Assembly: GCA_900542305.1 (NCBI GenBank)
Contig: UQMU01000005.1
Span: forward strand, 1-64,000
DNA length: 64,000 bases
Direction of reading: 5' to 3'
Source of the DNA: an uncultured Collinsella sp.
Lineage (GTDB): Bacteria; Actinomycetota; Coriobacteriia; Coriobacteriales; Coriobacteriaceae
Notes under the pieces: generated by a model
The model's database searches: none
What the model saw: the letters and a program-made list of their open reading frames with translations, nothing else
What the model was told of the DNA's origin: nothing
In this document: piece after piece, positions 27,801 to 35,248 of the stretch
Numbering within the stretch: the stretch's first letter is position 1
How the letters are laid out: every line of letters starts with the position of its first letter
Program-made: the position numbers and the translations under genes

Positions 27801-28331
27801 AAGGCGGGAAGCGCCAAGCTCGATACATGCATGGAGCTCGTCCACGGAGCACTCGACGGCGGTCACCGCATCTTGCTGTTCAGCCAATTTACGGGCATGC
27901 TCGATATCGTCGGCAAGCGCTTGGCCAAGGAGGATATCGCCTTTCTTAAGCTCACGGGCGCTTCGTCTAAGGAGAGCCGCGCCAAGATGGTCGCGCAGTT
28001 CCAGGCGGGCGAGGTGCCGGTGTTCTTGATTTCGCTCAAGGCGGGCGGCGTGGGCCTTAATTTGACGGCTGCCGACGTGGTCATCCACTACGACCCGTGG
28101 TGGAACGTGGCGGCGCAGGACCAGGCGACCGACCGCGCCCACCGCATTGGCCAGCAGCACACCGTGACCGTGTACAAGCTCATCGCCAAGGACACGATCG
28201 AGGAACGCATTATGCAGATGCAGGAGTCCAAGCGCGATCTGGTCAACAGCGTGCTCGGCGGCGATGGTATCTCGTCGGCGCTGTTCACGCGCGAGGATGT
28301 TCTGGCGCTGCTCGGTGGTGACGGTCGCTAG
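24867..28331 (+). CDS. SNF2/Rad54-like helicase with SWIM zinc finger (RapA-like)
   Basis: 1,154 residues from ATG 24867, five bases after GGAGG; a TTG at 24855 is less likely. A SWIM zinc finger lies at about residues 78-95 (CDCPAAYR..GMCKHAIA). The SNF2 ATPase is C-terminal: DDMGLGKTLQM (about 716), DEAQYIKN (about 814), GTPIENRLSELWSIFDF, FSQFTGMLD, and the motif V-VI region LKAGGVGLNLTAADVVIHYD with DRAHRIGQ. Such proteins translocate on DNA, remodelling protein-DNA or RNA polymerase complexes. The specific target is unknown. It starts 46 bases after dnaE, so the two may share a transcript. Confidence 0.92.
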   Translation: MAQGTFVQALRKEAALSGTFMKGRSLMLNGAVLSIEDSGSRFSKNVTVEGSVRGSRGDLYKTHVALDMDEQEVIDYDCDCPAAYRYPGMCKHAIATALAYLDASGIEPVEGLRTPVRTFTAAPKQAARPASAAPAVNPNFPFPAPVPTSPSLMKALSDLSDARMDELAGMRRKLAGTVDPDAPKAVLEPSLVPYYNPLFADRFSWALELRIRCGSVSYVVKDIDGMAAAYVRGGTFSYGKKLTFLHTPEAFDEVSVRLLDLVVATVVYLSDITSSRSASYDFARSGFVAERQLPLSEHDIVYMLDLLRGRTISFEPAWSRGTTTHRSYEVAVELSPVGEDEASAKQPPLLAAKIAPAAGGSYDLRLPADMYCFVSGDVAYLVDTHRARRADAAFAQHAAPFLSRLLPCRTPVHIAAEQVGEFCRMALPVLREYTDLTAPAVLDTVAPEPSFAMAIGVDDGLVTCKITVSYGDWSADLFSLGAPGSPFEEQRPGVPPRDEIAEFRVMDTAALYFDFYEGGLAFEERDDESLFCLLTEGLSALSELGEVMLSDRLRQISVRPAPKLSVRATVKSNLLDVELGASGLSAADLAIYLDSYKRHQTFARLTSGDIVRLDEGARAAFGLAEDLGVDAVDLLDGVSLPASSTLFVDSMLARTPELEADRDAAFRRTVERLDTLGKMDFTVPVSLKATLRGYQVDGYQWLGSLEHLGLGGILADDMGLGKTLQMIAHILARVEAGDAKPTLVVCPASLVYNWTAELERFAPSLDVCAIVGAKAQRRVQIAGADEHNVVVTSYDLMRRDIDEYAEQDFARVVLDEAQYIKNPLTQVARAAKRLPAGVRFALTGTPIENRLSELWSIFDFLMPGLLGTRGSFAKRFESPVEHAEGDSAARLQALVSPFVLRRVKEDVVADLPEKIEDTVMAQLTGEQRKLYLANQDRIAQQVQHREAGEFKKDKLKVLAELTKLRQICCDPHLHYADYKAGSAKLDTCMELVHGALDGGHRILLFSQFTGMLDIVGKRLAKEDIAFLKLTGASSKESRAKMVAQFQAGEVPVFLISLKAGGVGLNLTAADVVIHYDPWWNVAAQDQATDRAHRIGQQHTVTVYKLIAKDTIEERIMQMQESKRDLVNSVLGGDGISSALFTREDVLALLGGDGR

Positions 28332-28432
28332 CCTCGCTCGTTATGTGTTCATTTGCCATGCCGTGGATGGTTCGCCTGCCTTTGGGCATAAGAACCATCG
28401 AGAACATTGGCACATCAGCAAAGGAGAACATC

Positions 28433-28795
28433 ATGGCGAAATTCTTTAAGGACTCCGACGGCAAGCTTGTTGCCGCCCTTGGCGACGGCGTTGCGACCCC
28501 TGCCGGCTGCACGGAGCTGACGGCGAACACCGAGGATGCGGCGCACGAGAAGCACGTGCCTGTTGTCGAGATCGAGCGCGACGGCCACGTCATTCGCGCG
28601 CGCGTGGGCTCGACGGAGCATCCTATGCTGCCCGAGCACTACATCGAGTGGATTGCGCTTGAGGCCGAGGGGCGCCTGGAGGTCCATTACCTCGAGCCCG
28701 GCATGAAGCCCACGACGTTTTTCGCTGGCGGCTCCAAGACCGGTACCGTCTATGCCTACTGCAACCTGCACGGGCTGTGGTCCGCGACGTTCTAG
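28433..28795 (+). CDS. Superoxide reductase (desulfoferrodoxin/neelaredoxin family)
   Basis: 120 residues from ATG 28433, which follows AAGGAG; an upstream extension to 28343 has no ribosome site. The enzyme reduces superoxide to hydrogen peroxide without making oxygen, protecting anaerobes. Iron ligands of centre II are visible: His41 in HEKHVPVV, His63 in STEHPM, His69 in PEHYIEW, and Cys110 and His113 in YCNLHGLW. The catalytic Lys40 is present. The four-cysteine desulforedoxin centre of two-iron enzymes is absent, so it is the one-iron type. Confidence 0.93.
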   Translation: MAKFFKDSDGKLVAALGDGVATPAGCTELTANTEDAAHEKHVPVVEIERDGHVIRARVGSTEHPMLPEHYIEWIALEAEGRLEVHYLEPGMKPTTFFAGGSKTGTVYAYCNLHGLWSATF

Positions 28796-28841
28796 GAGCG
28801 CGCCCCCGCTCGGGGTATCATAGCTAGCATATGCACATGCG

Positions 28842-28874
28842 AGCGCCGGCTGCATTATGCGGCCGGCGCTTTTA
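28842..28874 (+). terminator. Terminator of the superoxide reductase gene
   Basis: Nine-base stem agcgccggc/gccggcgct with a TTTTA tail, 47 bases after the stop. Confidence 0.8.
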
Positions 28875-28911
28875 CTACGGCAACGATGATTTACGACGGA
28901 AAGGCTGGGCC

Positions 28912-30897
28912 ATGAAGCTCGCACTTGCACAGATCGATATGCGCTTGGGTGACATCGAGGGCATTTGCGGCCGCATCGAGGACCAGGCTCGCCTGGCCCA
29001 TGAGCGCGGCGCGCGCGTGCTGTGCGTTCCGGCCCCGCTCTTTATGGGTGCCATGCCGGGCAGCCTGGTGGGCGCTGCCGATTTTGAGCACGATATGTTG
29101 ATGGGCCTGACCGGTGTTGCCGAGCGTATCCAAGAACTCGATATGATCTGCATCGTGCCCGCTGCGGTTTCGTTTGAGGGCCAGCCCCTGCTCGACTACA
29201 TGATGCTCAAAGACGGCCATGTGGTGCCGGCCCGTTCGAGCATTGCCTTGCAGCGCGGTGGGAACGGCGATGCCCGTTGGGCCCCGCCGGTCTTCGACGT
29301 GGACGGCGTGCGTATCGCCGTGATCTTCGACTTGGACCGCGAGCTCGAGATGCTGCCGACCGGCGTCGACCTCATCGCCTATTTCCAGTTCAACGCGTTT
29401 GACATGACCGATCGCGAGAGCGCTGCGATCGCCGCCGTGCGCAGCGGAGCCTACCGCAAGATCGCCTCCAAGCGCAGCGTATGGTTTGCCTGCATGGCGC
29501 CGGTCGGTGCCTATGACGAATCGGTGTATACCGGCGGGTCGTTTGTGCTCGACGACTGCGGTCGCGTGGTGGCCCAGGCGCCGTGTTTTGAGGAGAGCCT
29601 GCTGGTTCAGGAGATTCAGCGCGGCGTGATGCTCGATGCCCTGGAAGATCACGAACTGCCCGAGTTCCGTTCCGAGGAGTGGTTGTGGCAGGCGCTGGTG
29701 CTCGCCGTGCGCGACAACGCTCGGGCCCACGGTGCGTCGCGTGCTGTGGTGGCACTCGAGGGTGACCTGCCGTCATCCCTGCTGGCGGCGCTGGCCGTTG
29801 ACGCTCTGGGTCCGCGTAACGTAATTGGCCTGGTGCTGGGGCGCAACCGTATCTTTACGCCGGCGCAGGAGGAGGCCGAGGCTGCCCGCTGTGCCGCCGT
29901 CCGTGCCATCGCCGAGCGTTTGCACATTCGCACTGTCGAGCGCGATGCACCGGATGCGGCGCGTGTGCTCGATCGCGACGTGTCGGCGGGCGATGCCGAG
30001 CGCCTGCGCTCGCGTACGCTGGGCCTCATGCTGGAGGATACGGCGCTCGAGCTGGGTGCGATGGCGTTGAGCCCACTGTCCAAAACTGAGTACGCGCTGG
30101 CGGCGCCCGCGCTTTGCGGTGGCTACCAGGGCGATTATGCGCCCTTTGGTGACGTATACCTGTCGACGCTCGAGTTTGTGGCGCGTGTGCGTAACCGCAC
30201 GTCCGCCGTGGTGCCGCAGGAGCTCGTGACGCTCAACGCGGTGGAGGATTGCATGGAGCGCGTGCTGGCGCGGGCGCTCTCGACGCTCGACGGCCCGGTC
30301 GACATGCTCGATCGTGCGGCGCAGCTGCTCGGCGGACTTGAGCCGGGCGAGGTCGATGGCACGCTCGAGTCACACGTCGACCGCAACCGTCCCTTCGACG
30401 ACATCCCGATGGCCGCCGGCAAGCCCGAGGCCTGCTCGCTGCTGCTGATGCTTGTGCGCCAGGGTGAGGCTGCTCGTCGCATGCTGCCGACGGCGCCGAT
30501 CGTCTCGGCCCGTTCGTTTGTCGAGCGCGCCTGGCCGTATATGCTCGCGTGGTCCGACCTGGGACTGAGCGGCAAGGAACGCATGACGGTCGATGCGCTG
30601 GCGCGCGCCGAGGTGAACCGCTTTGCTGACGAGGATACAAGCGAGCGCATGCGTGGTGAGATGATGGGCATACTGGGTGACCTGCTGGGTATTTCGCCCG
30701 AGCAGATGGAGGAGCTGCGCTCCGAGGACGGCCAGCGCCGCCTGCACGAGGGCATGAAGAAGTTTGAGGGCGAGGTCCAGGACGCCATCGATAAGATGAT
30801 GGGCGGCCAGGGTGGTCCGCAGGGTGGGCCCCAGGGCACGCCGATGCCGCAACCGCCGATGGATCCCCGACAGTTCCCATTCTTTAGCCAAAACTAA
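28912..30897 (+). CDS. NAD+ synthetase-like protein with degenerate active sites
   Basis: 661 residues from ATG 28912. The N-terminal part resembles a nitrilase/glutaminase domain (MKLALAQIDMRLGDIEG) and the middle an NadE synthetase (ALAVDALGPRNVIGLVLGR, then GGYQGDYAPFGDVYLSTLEFVARVRN), as in glutamine-dependent NAD synthetase. Catalytic residues are missing: the glutaminase Glu segment reads VPAPLFMG, the usual CED with the nucleophile reads IFDLD, and the ATP pyrophosphatase P-loop SGG.DSS reads EGDLPSS. A unique C-terminal tail of about 70 residues ends in Gly/Pro/Gln repeats. It could be a regulatory pseudoenzyme. The frame is intact and long, so it is not a simple pseudogene. Confidence 0.72.
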   Translation: MKLALAQIDMRLGDIEGICGRIEDQARLAHERGARVLCVPAPLFMGAMPGSLVGAADFEHDMLMGLTGVAERIQELDMICIVPAAVSFEGQPLLDYMMLKDGHVVPARSSIALQRGGNGDARWAPPVFDVDGVRIAVIFDLDRELEMLPTGVDLIAYFQFNAFDMTDRESAAIAAVRSGAYRKIASKRSVWFACMAPVGAYDESVYTGGSFVLDDCGRVVAQAPCFEESLLVQEIQRGVMLDALEDHELPEFRSEEWLWQALVLAVRDNARAHGASRAVVALEGDLPSSLLAALAVDALGPRNVIGLVLGRNRIFTPAQEEAEAARCAAVRAIAERLHIRTVERDAPDAARVLDRDVSAGDAERLRSRTLGLMLEDTALELGAMALSPLSKTEYALAAPALCGGYQGDYAPFGDVYLSTLEFVARVRNRTSAVVPQELVTLNAVEDCMERVLARALSTLDGPVDMLDRAAQLLGGLEPGEVDGTLESHVDRNRPFDDIPMAAGKPEACSLLLMLVRQGEAARRMLPTAPIVSARSFVERAWPYMLAWSDLGLSGKERMTVDALARAEVNRFADEDTSERMRGEMMGILGDLLGISPEQMEELRSEDGQRRLHEGMKKFEGEVQDAIDKMMGGQGGPQGGPQGTPMPQPPMDPRQFPFFSQN

Positions 30898-30956
30898 CTA
30901 TGGGATGGGATTCGCTCCCAACCCCGATACTTCAACTAAGCACCTCGGCCCTGTTG

Positions 30957-30979
30957 TGTTATTCTAGAACAGACGTTCG
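30957..30979 (+). promoter_or_regulatory. Extended -10 promoter with a LexA SOS box upstream of ruvCAB
   Basis: An extended -10 (TG, T, TATTCT, 30957-30965) is followed immediately by agaacagacgttcg (30966-30979), which fits the Gram-positive SOS box GAAC-N4-GTTC. LexA bound here would cover the promoter start. The remaining gap (30898-31034) holds the leader only. Confidence 0.65.
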
Positions 30980-31034
30980 TGAATAGTGCGCGGGGCCTTG
31001 CCTTGCGATGTGCTTGTGGCGAGGGGAGGCTGGC

Positions 31035-31556
31035 TTGGTTATCTTGGGTATCGACCCCGGTTTGGCCCATACGGGTTGGGGAATTATCGAGGAGCGGCGC
31101 GGCGAGGTTCGCTGCCGTGCCTACGGTTGTATCGAGACCAGCGCGGGCAGTCCGCTCGCGGTGCGCCTGTCGCATATCGCCCGCGACCTCAAGGGTGTCG
31201 TGGAGCGTTATCGACCCGATACCGCTGCTATCGAGAGCATTTACTTTGGCGCCAACGTTCGCTCGGCCATCCCTACGGCGCACGCCCGCGGTGCTGCACT
31301 CGTGGCGCTTTCGGAATGCGCGCTCGAGATTGGCGAGTACACGCCTATGCAGATTAAGCAGGCTGTTGTGGGCACCGGCGCCGCGGACAAACGGCAGGTC
31401 GCGTATATGGTTCGTACGCTCACACAGCTCGATCACGACCCACATCCCGACCATGCCGCCGATGCCCTGGCCTGCGCCATCTGCCACGTTAACCTCAGCC
31501 GCACCCGGGCGCTTACCGGCGGCGAGTTCTATCAACAGAGGGGAACCGGATACTGA
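31035..31556 (+). CDS. ruvC: Crossover junction endodeoxyribonuclease RuvC
   Basis: 173 residues from a TTG at 31035 with GGGAGG five bases upstream; MVILGIDPGLAHTGWG then begins like other RuvC proteins. RuvC cuts Holliday junctions as a dimer. The four acidic residues are seen: Asp7 (GIDPG), Glu in AAIESIYFG, and two Asp in HDPHPDHAADALACAICH. The stop overlaps the ruvA ATG by one base, typical of a ruvCAB operon. An SOS box lies upstream. Confidence 0.95.
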   Translation: MVILGIDPGLAHTGWGIIEERRGEVRCRAYGCIETSAGSPLAVRLSHIARDLKGVVERYRPDTAAIESIYFGANVRSAIPTAHARGAALVALSECALEIGEYTPMQIKQAVVGTGAADKRQVAYMVRTLTQLDHDPHPDHAADALACAICHVNLSRTRALTGGEFYQQRGTGY

Positions 31557-32176
31557 TGATCTCCCAGCTCCATGGAACGCTTGTCGAGGCCACGATGAGC
31601 TCGGCCGTTGTCGATGTATCGGGTGTGGGCTTTGAGCTCGGCATCTCGGGCAGCACTGCCGCCACGCTGCCTACACCCGGCGGCGAGGTGCGCCTCTATA
31701 CCCGTATGCAGGTGCGCGAGGACGCCATGACGCTCTTTGGCTTTGCCTCTAAAGACGAGCGCACGATGTTTGACCGGCTCGTGTCCGTGTCGGGCGTTGG
31801 CCCGCGCCTGGCACTTGCCGTGCTCTCCACCTATACCGTGGGCCAGCTGTATTCCCTGGTAATGGCCGAGGATGACAAAGGCATGGCCAAGGTTCCCGGT
31901 GTGGGCAAAAAGACTGCGCAGCGTCTGATCCTGGAGCTCAAGAGCACCTTTGCCAAGGACAAGGGCTTTGTGCCGGTCGATGTGATTCCCGGCCAGGTTG
32001 CGATGCCGGTTCCTGCCGCCGCGCCTGCGGCGATCGATGACGCCCGTGCGGCGCTCCTTTCCATGGGCTTTAGCCCGCAGGAGACCGATGTTGCCCTGAG
32101 CGGGTATGATGGGCAGAATATGCGTGTCGAGGATCTGCTCGGCGCGGCGCTTAAGCGACTCGGAATGGATGCGTGA
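31556..32176 (+). CDS. ruvA: Holliday junction branch migration protein RuvA
   Basis: 206 residues. The OB-fold domain begins MISQLHGTLVEATMSSAVVD; helix-hairpin-helix motifs are VSGVGPRLALAVLS and VPGVGKKTAQRLILELK; and the C-terminal RuvB-binding domain is DDARAALLSMGFSPQETDVAL. The tetramer clamps the junction and loads RuvB. ATGA overlaps couple it to ruvC, and its stop overlaps the ruvB start. Confidence 0.97.
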   Translation: MISQLHGTLVEATMSSAVVDVSGVGFELGISGSTAATLPTPGGEVRLYTRMQVREDAMTLFGFASKDERTMFDRLVSVSGVGPRLALAVLSTYTVGQLYSLVMAEDDKGMAKVPGVGKKTAQRLILELKSTFAKDKGFVPVDVIPGQVAMPVPAAAPAAIDDARAALLSMGFSPQETDVALSGYDGQNMRVEDLLGAALKRLGMDA

Positions 32177-33243
32177 TGTGGGAAGCCGATGACTCTCAGG
32201 ACCTGTGGGCGACGCCCGGCAACTCGCCGGCGGCATCCATGGCGCATGGCGAGCGTATGGTGGGCTCGGAGCTGACGCCCGAGGACCTCGATGTCGACCG
32301 TACCCTGCGCCCCCAGCGCCTGGATGACTACTGCGGCCAGGAGCATATCAAACAGAGCCTGCGCGTGCTCATTGAGGCGGCGCAGAGTCGCGGCGAGACG
32401 CTCGACCACGTGATCTTCTCGGGTCCTCCGGGCCTGGGCAAGACCACGCTGGCCACCGTTATCGCCAACGAGCTGGGCGCTCAGATCAAGACGACGAGCG
32501 GCCCCGCTATTGCGCGTACCGGCGACCTGGCGGCCATCCTGACTAACTTGCAGCCGGGTGACGTGCTGTTTATCGACGAGATTCACCGTCTGAACCGTTC
32601 GGTCGAGGAAGTCCTGTATCCCGCGATGGAGGACTTTGCGCTCGATATCGTGATCGGCAAGGGTCCGGCGGCGCGTTCGATTCGCCTGGATATTCCCAAG
32701 TTTACGCTGGTGGCGGCCACGACTCGTTCGGGCATGCTCACGGGCCCGCTACGCGATCGCTTTGGCATCTCGTATCGCTTGGATTACTACACCGTCGAGG
32801 AACTCGCCCAGATCGTGACACGCTCGGCAACCATCCTGGGCGTGACGATTGACCATCCCAGCGCGCTCGAGATCGGCTCGCGTTCGCGCGGTACGCCGCG
32901 CCTCGCCAACCGTCTGCTCAAACGCGTGCGCGACTATGCGCAGGTGCGCGGCAACGGTCCTATTGAGCTTGATATTTGCCGTCAGGCGCTCGAGTTCTTC
33001 GAGATCGACGAGCTCGGCCTGGACTGGATGGACATTCGCATCTTGGAGACACTTGCCAAGACGTTCTCCGGCCGTGCCGTTGGCTTGACCACGCTTGCCA
33101 GTGCGGTGGGCGAGGACCCGGGAACGCTCGAGGATGTCTACGAGCCCTATCTGCTGCAGTGCGGATTGATGATTCGCACACCGCAGGGCCGCCAGGCAAC
33201 GCTTCGCACATTCGAGCATTTGGGTATTGAACCGACCGTTTAG
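32173..33243 (+). CDS. ruvB: Holliday junction branch migration DNA helicase RuvB
   Basis: 356 residues, starting at GTG 32173 or ATG 32176. An AAA+ motor with Walker A GPPGLGKTTLA, Walker B LFIDEIHRLN, sensor TTRSG and arginine finger region GPLRDRFG; the C-terminal winged helix includes GLTTLASAVGEDPGTLEDVYEPYL. It drives branch migration with RuvA. It is the last gene of the operon. Confidence 0.97.
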   Translation: MMWEADDSQDLWATPGNSPAASMAHGERMVGSELTPEDLDVDRTLRPQRLDDYCGQEHIKQSLRVLIEAAQSRGETLDHVIFSGPPGLGKTTLATVIANELGAQIKTTSGPAIARTGDLAAILTNLQPGDVLFIDEIHRLNRSVEEVLYPAMEDFALDIVIGKGPAARSIRLDIPKFTLVAATTRSGMLTGPLRDRFGISYRLDYYTVEELAQIVTRSATILGVTIDHPSALEIGSRSRGTPRLANRLLKRVRDYAQVRGNGPIELDICRQALEFFEIDELGLDWMDIRILETLAKTFSGRAVGLTTLASAVGEDPGTLEDVYEPYLLQCGLMIRTPQGRQATLRTFEHLGIEPTV

Positions 33244-33389
33244 GAATGGGCTTGTTTTAGCGCATCTGTAGGCTATCGCTGGGTATCGGGTAAACATATC
33301 GCCGTTCGTCGGTTGCGGGCGTTTTACCATTGCGCGCGCGTGCTATGCTGGATTGGTCTTTTTCTCATCCGGTAACGAAAGGACCGCCC

Positions 33390-35057
33390 ATGCCTACTGA
33401 CATCGAAATCGCACGTTCTGTTACGCCGCTGCCTATTACCGAGGTGGCCAAGAACGCCGGCGTCGACGTTAAGCATCTGATTCCGTACGGCTTTGACAAG
33501 GCAAAGGTCGACTATTCCCTGCTCAACGAGCCAACTGATCACCAGGCCAAGCTTGTCCTCGTGACTGCTATCAATCCCACGTCCGCAGGCGAGGGCAAGA
33601 CCACCACGACCATCGGCCTGGCCGACGGTCTGCGTCGTCGCGGCGTCAAGAGCGCCGTGGCCCTGCGCGAGCCTTCGCTCGGTCCCGTGTTTGGCGTGAA
33701 GGGCGGTGCCGCCGGTGGCGGTTGGGCCCAGGTCATCCCCATGGAGGACATCAACCTGCACTTTACCGGCGACTTCCATGCCATTGGTGCCGCCAACAAC
33801 CTGCTGGCAGCCATGCTCGACAACCATATTCAGCAGGGCAACCAGCTCGGCATCGACGTTAAGCGCATCACCTGGAAGCGCGTTGTCGACATGAACGACC
33901 GTCAGCTGCGCCATGTTATCGACGGCATTGGCGGCAAGGCCCAGGGCGTGCCGCGCGAGGATGGCTTCGACATCACCGTTGCCTCCGAGGTCATGGCGAT
34001 CTTGTGCCTGTCCACGAGCATCAACGACCTCAAGGAGCGCCTGGGCGAGATCGTCGTCGGCTACAGCTTTGCCGGCGAGCCCGTCCGCGCCCGCGACCTT
34101 AAGGCTCAGGGTGCCATGGCGGCCCTGCTCAAGGATGCGCTCAAGCCCAATCTGGTGCAGACGCTCGAGGGTACGCCCGCGTTTGTCCACGGCGGTCCCT
34201 TCGCCAATATCGCTCACGGCTGCAACTCCATCATGGCCACCCGCATGGCCATGCGCTTTGGCGACGTCGCGATTACCGAGGCCGGTTTCGGCGCCGACCT
34301 GGGTGCCGAGAAGTTCCTCGACATCAAGTGCCGCATGACGGGCGTTCGCCCTAGCGCCGTCGTGATTGTCGCCACCGCCCGTGCGCTTAAGTACAACGGC
34401 GGTGTTGCCAAGGCCGACCTCAACGAGGAGAACCTCGAGGCTCTCAAGGCCGGCATGCCCAACCTGCTGCGCCACGTCGACAACATTCAGAATGTCTACG
34501 GTCTGCCCTGCGTGGTCGCCATCAACCGCTTCCCGACGGACACCGAGGCCGAACTCGAGCTCATCGAGTCCGAGTGCCAGAAGCTCGGTGTCAACGTTAG
34601 GCTGTCCGAGGTTTGGGCTAAGGGCGGCGAGGGCGCGCTCGACCTGGCCGATGAGGTCATGCGCCTGATCGAGCAGCCGAGCGAGCTCAAGTTTGCCTAC
34701 GAGGACGGCGCCGATGTGGCCGACGCCCTCGAGGCCGTTGCCACCAAGATCTATCGCGCCGACGGTGTCGACTTTACGCCGGCTGCCAAGCGCCAGCTCG
34801 CCGAGCTGCGCGAGAACGGCTTTGGCAACCTGCCGGTGTGCGTGGCCAAGACGCAGTACAGCTTTAGCGACAACGCCAAGGCGCTGGGCGCTCCCGAGGG
34901 TTTCCGCATCACCGTGCGCGAGCTCAAGGTTTCCGCCGGTGCCCACTTTGTGGTCGCGCTGACCGGCAGCGTTCTGACCATGCCGGGCCTGCCCAAGGTG
35001 CCCGCGGCAGAGAACATCGACGTCGACAACGACGGCAACATCACCGGCCTGTTCTAA
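33390..35057 (+). CDS. fhs: Formate--tetrahydrofolate ligase
   Basis: 555 residues from ATG 33390 after AAAGGA. The enzyme makes 10-formyl-THF from formate, THF and ATP. Signatures are the P-loop-like NPTSAGEGKTTTTIGLADGL, EPSLGPVFGVKGGAAGGG and VPREDGFDITVASEVMAILCL. Length is the family norm. FchA and FolD, which act on the next C1-folates, are encoded 16 kb downstream in the window. A -10-like TATGCT (33343-33348) after GTGC lies upstream. Confidence 0.97.
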   Translation: MPTDIEIARSVTPLPITEVAKNAGVDVKHLIPYGFDKAKVDYSLLNEPTDHQAKLVLVTAINPTSAGEGKTTTTIGLADGLRRRGVKSAVALREPSLGPVFGVKGGAAGGGWAQVIPMEDINLHFTGDFHAIGAANNLLAAMLDNHIQQGNQLGIDVKRITWKRVVDMNDRQLRHVIDGIGGKAQGVPREDGFDITVASEVMAILCLSTSINDLKERLGEIVVGYSFAGEPVRARDLKAQGAMAALLKDALKPNLVQTLEGTPAFVHGGPFANIAHGCNSIMATRMAMRFGDVAITEAGFGADLGAEKFLDIKCRMTGVRPSAVVIVATARALKYNGGVAKADLNEENLEALKAGMPNLLRHVDNIQNVYGLPCVVAINRFPTDTEAELELIESECQKLGVNVRLSEVWAKGGEGALDLADEVMRLIEQPSELKFAYEDGADVADALEAVATKIYRADGVDFTPAAKRQLAELRENGFGNLPVCVAKTQYSFSDNAKALGAPEGFRITVRELKVSAGAHFVVALTGSVLTMPGLPKVPAAENIDVDNDGNITGLF

Positions 35058-35082
35058 GTCTGCTGCTCATAGCCGCTTGCCC

Positions 35083-35119
35083 GCCCCGCCGCGCCTACCA
35101 AAGCCCGGCGGGGCTTTTT
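35083..35119 (+). terminator. Terminator of fhs
   Basis: Nine-base stem gccccgccg/cggcggggc followed by TTTTT. The recurring motif cgtccccaagggatca follows at 35124-35139. Confidence 0.85.
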
Positions 35120-35248
35120 CCTTCGTCCCCAAGGGATCATTTTTTGCGGCGGCAATGTTGCGCAACAAGAATGGGGATTTTTCTCGTACGGTGTAGTTGG
35201 AAGAACTGCGCGGGCGCATTGCGGCTGCGACGAGAGACGGGAGATGCG

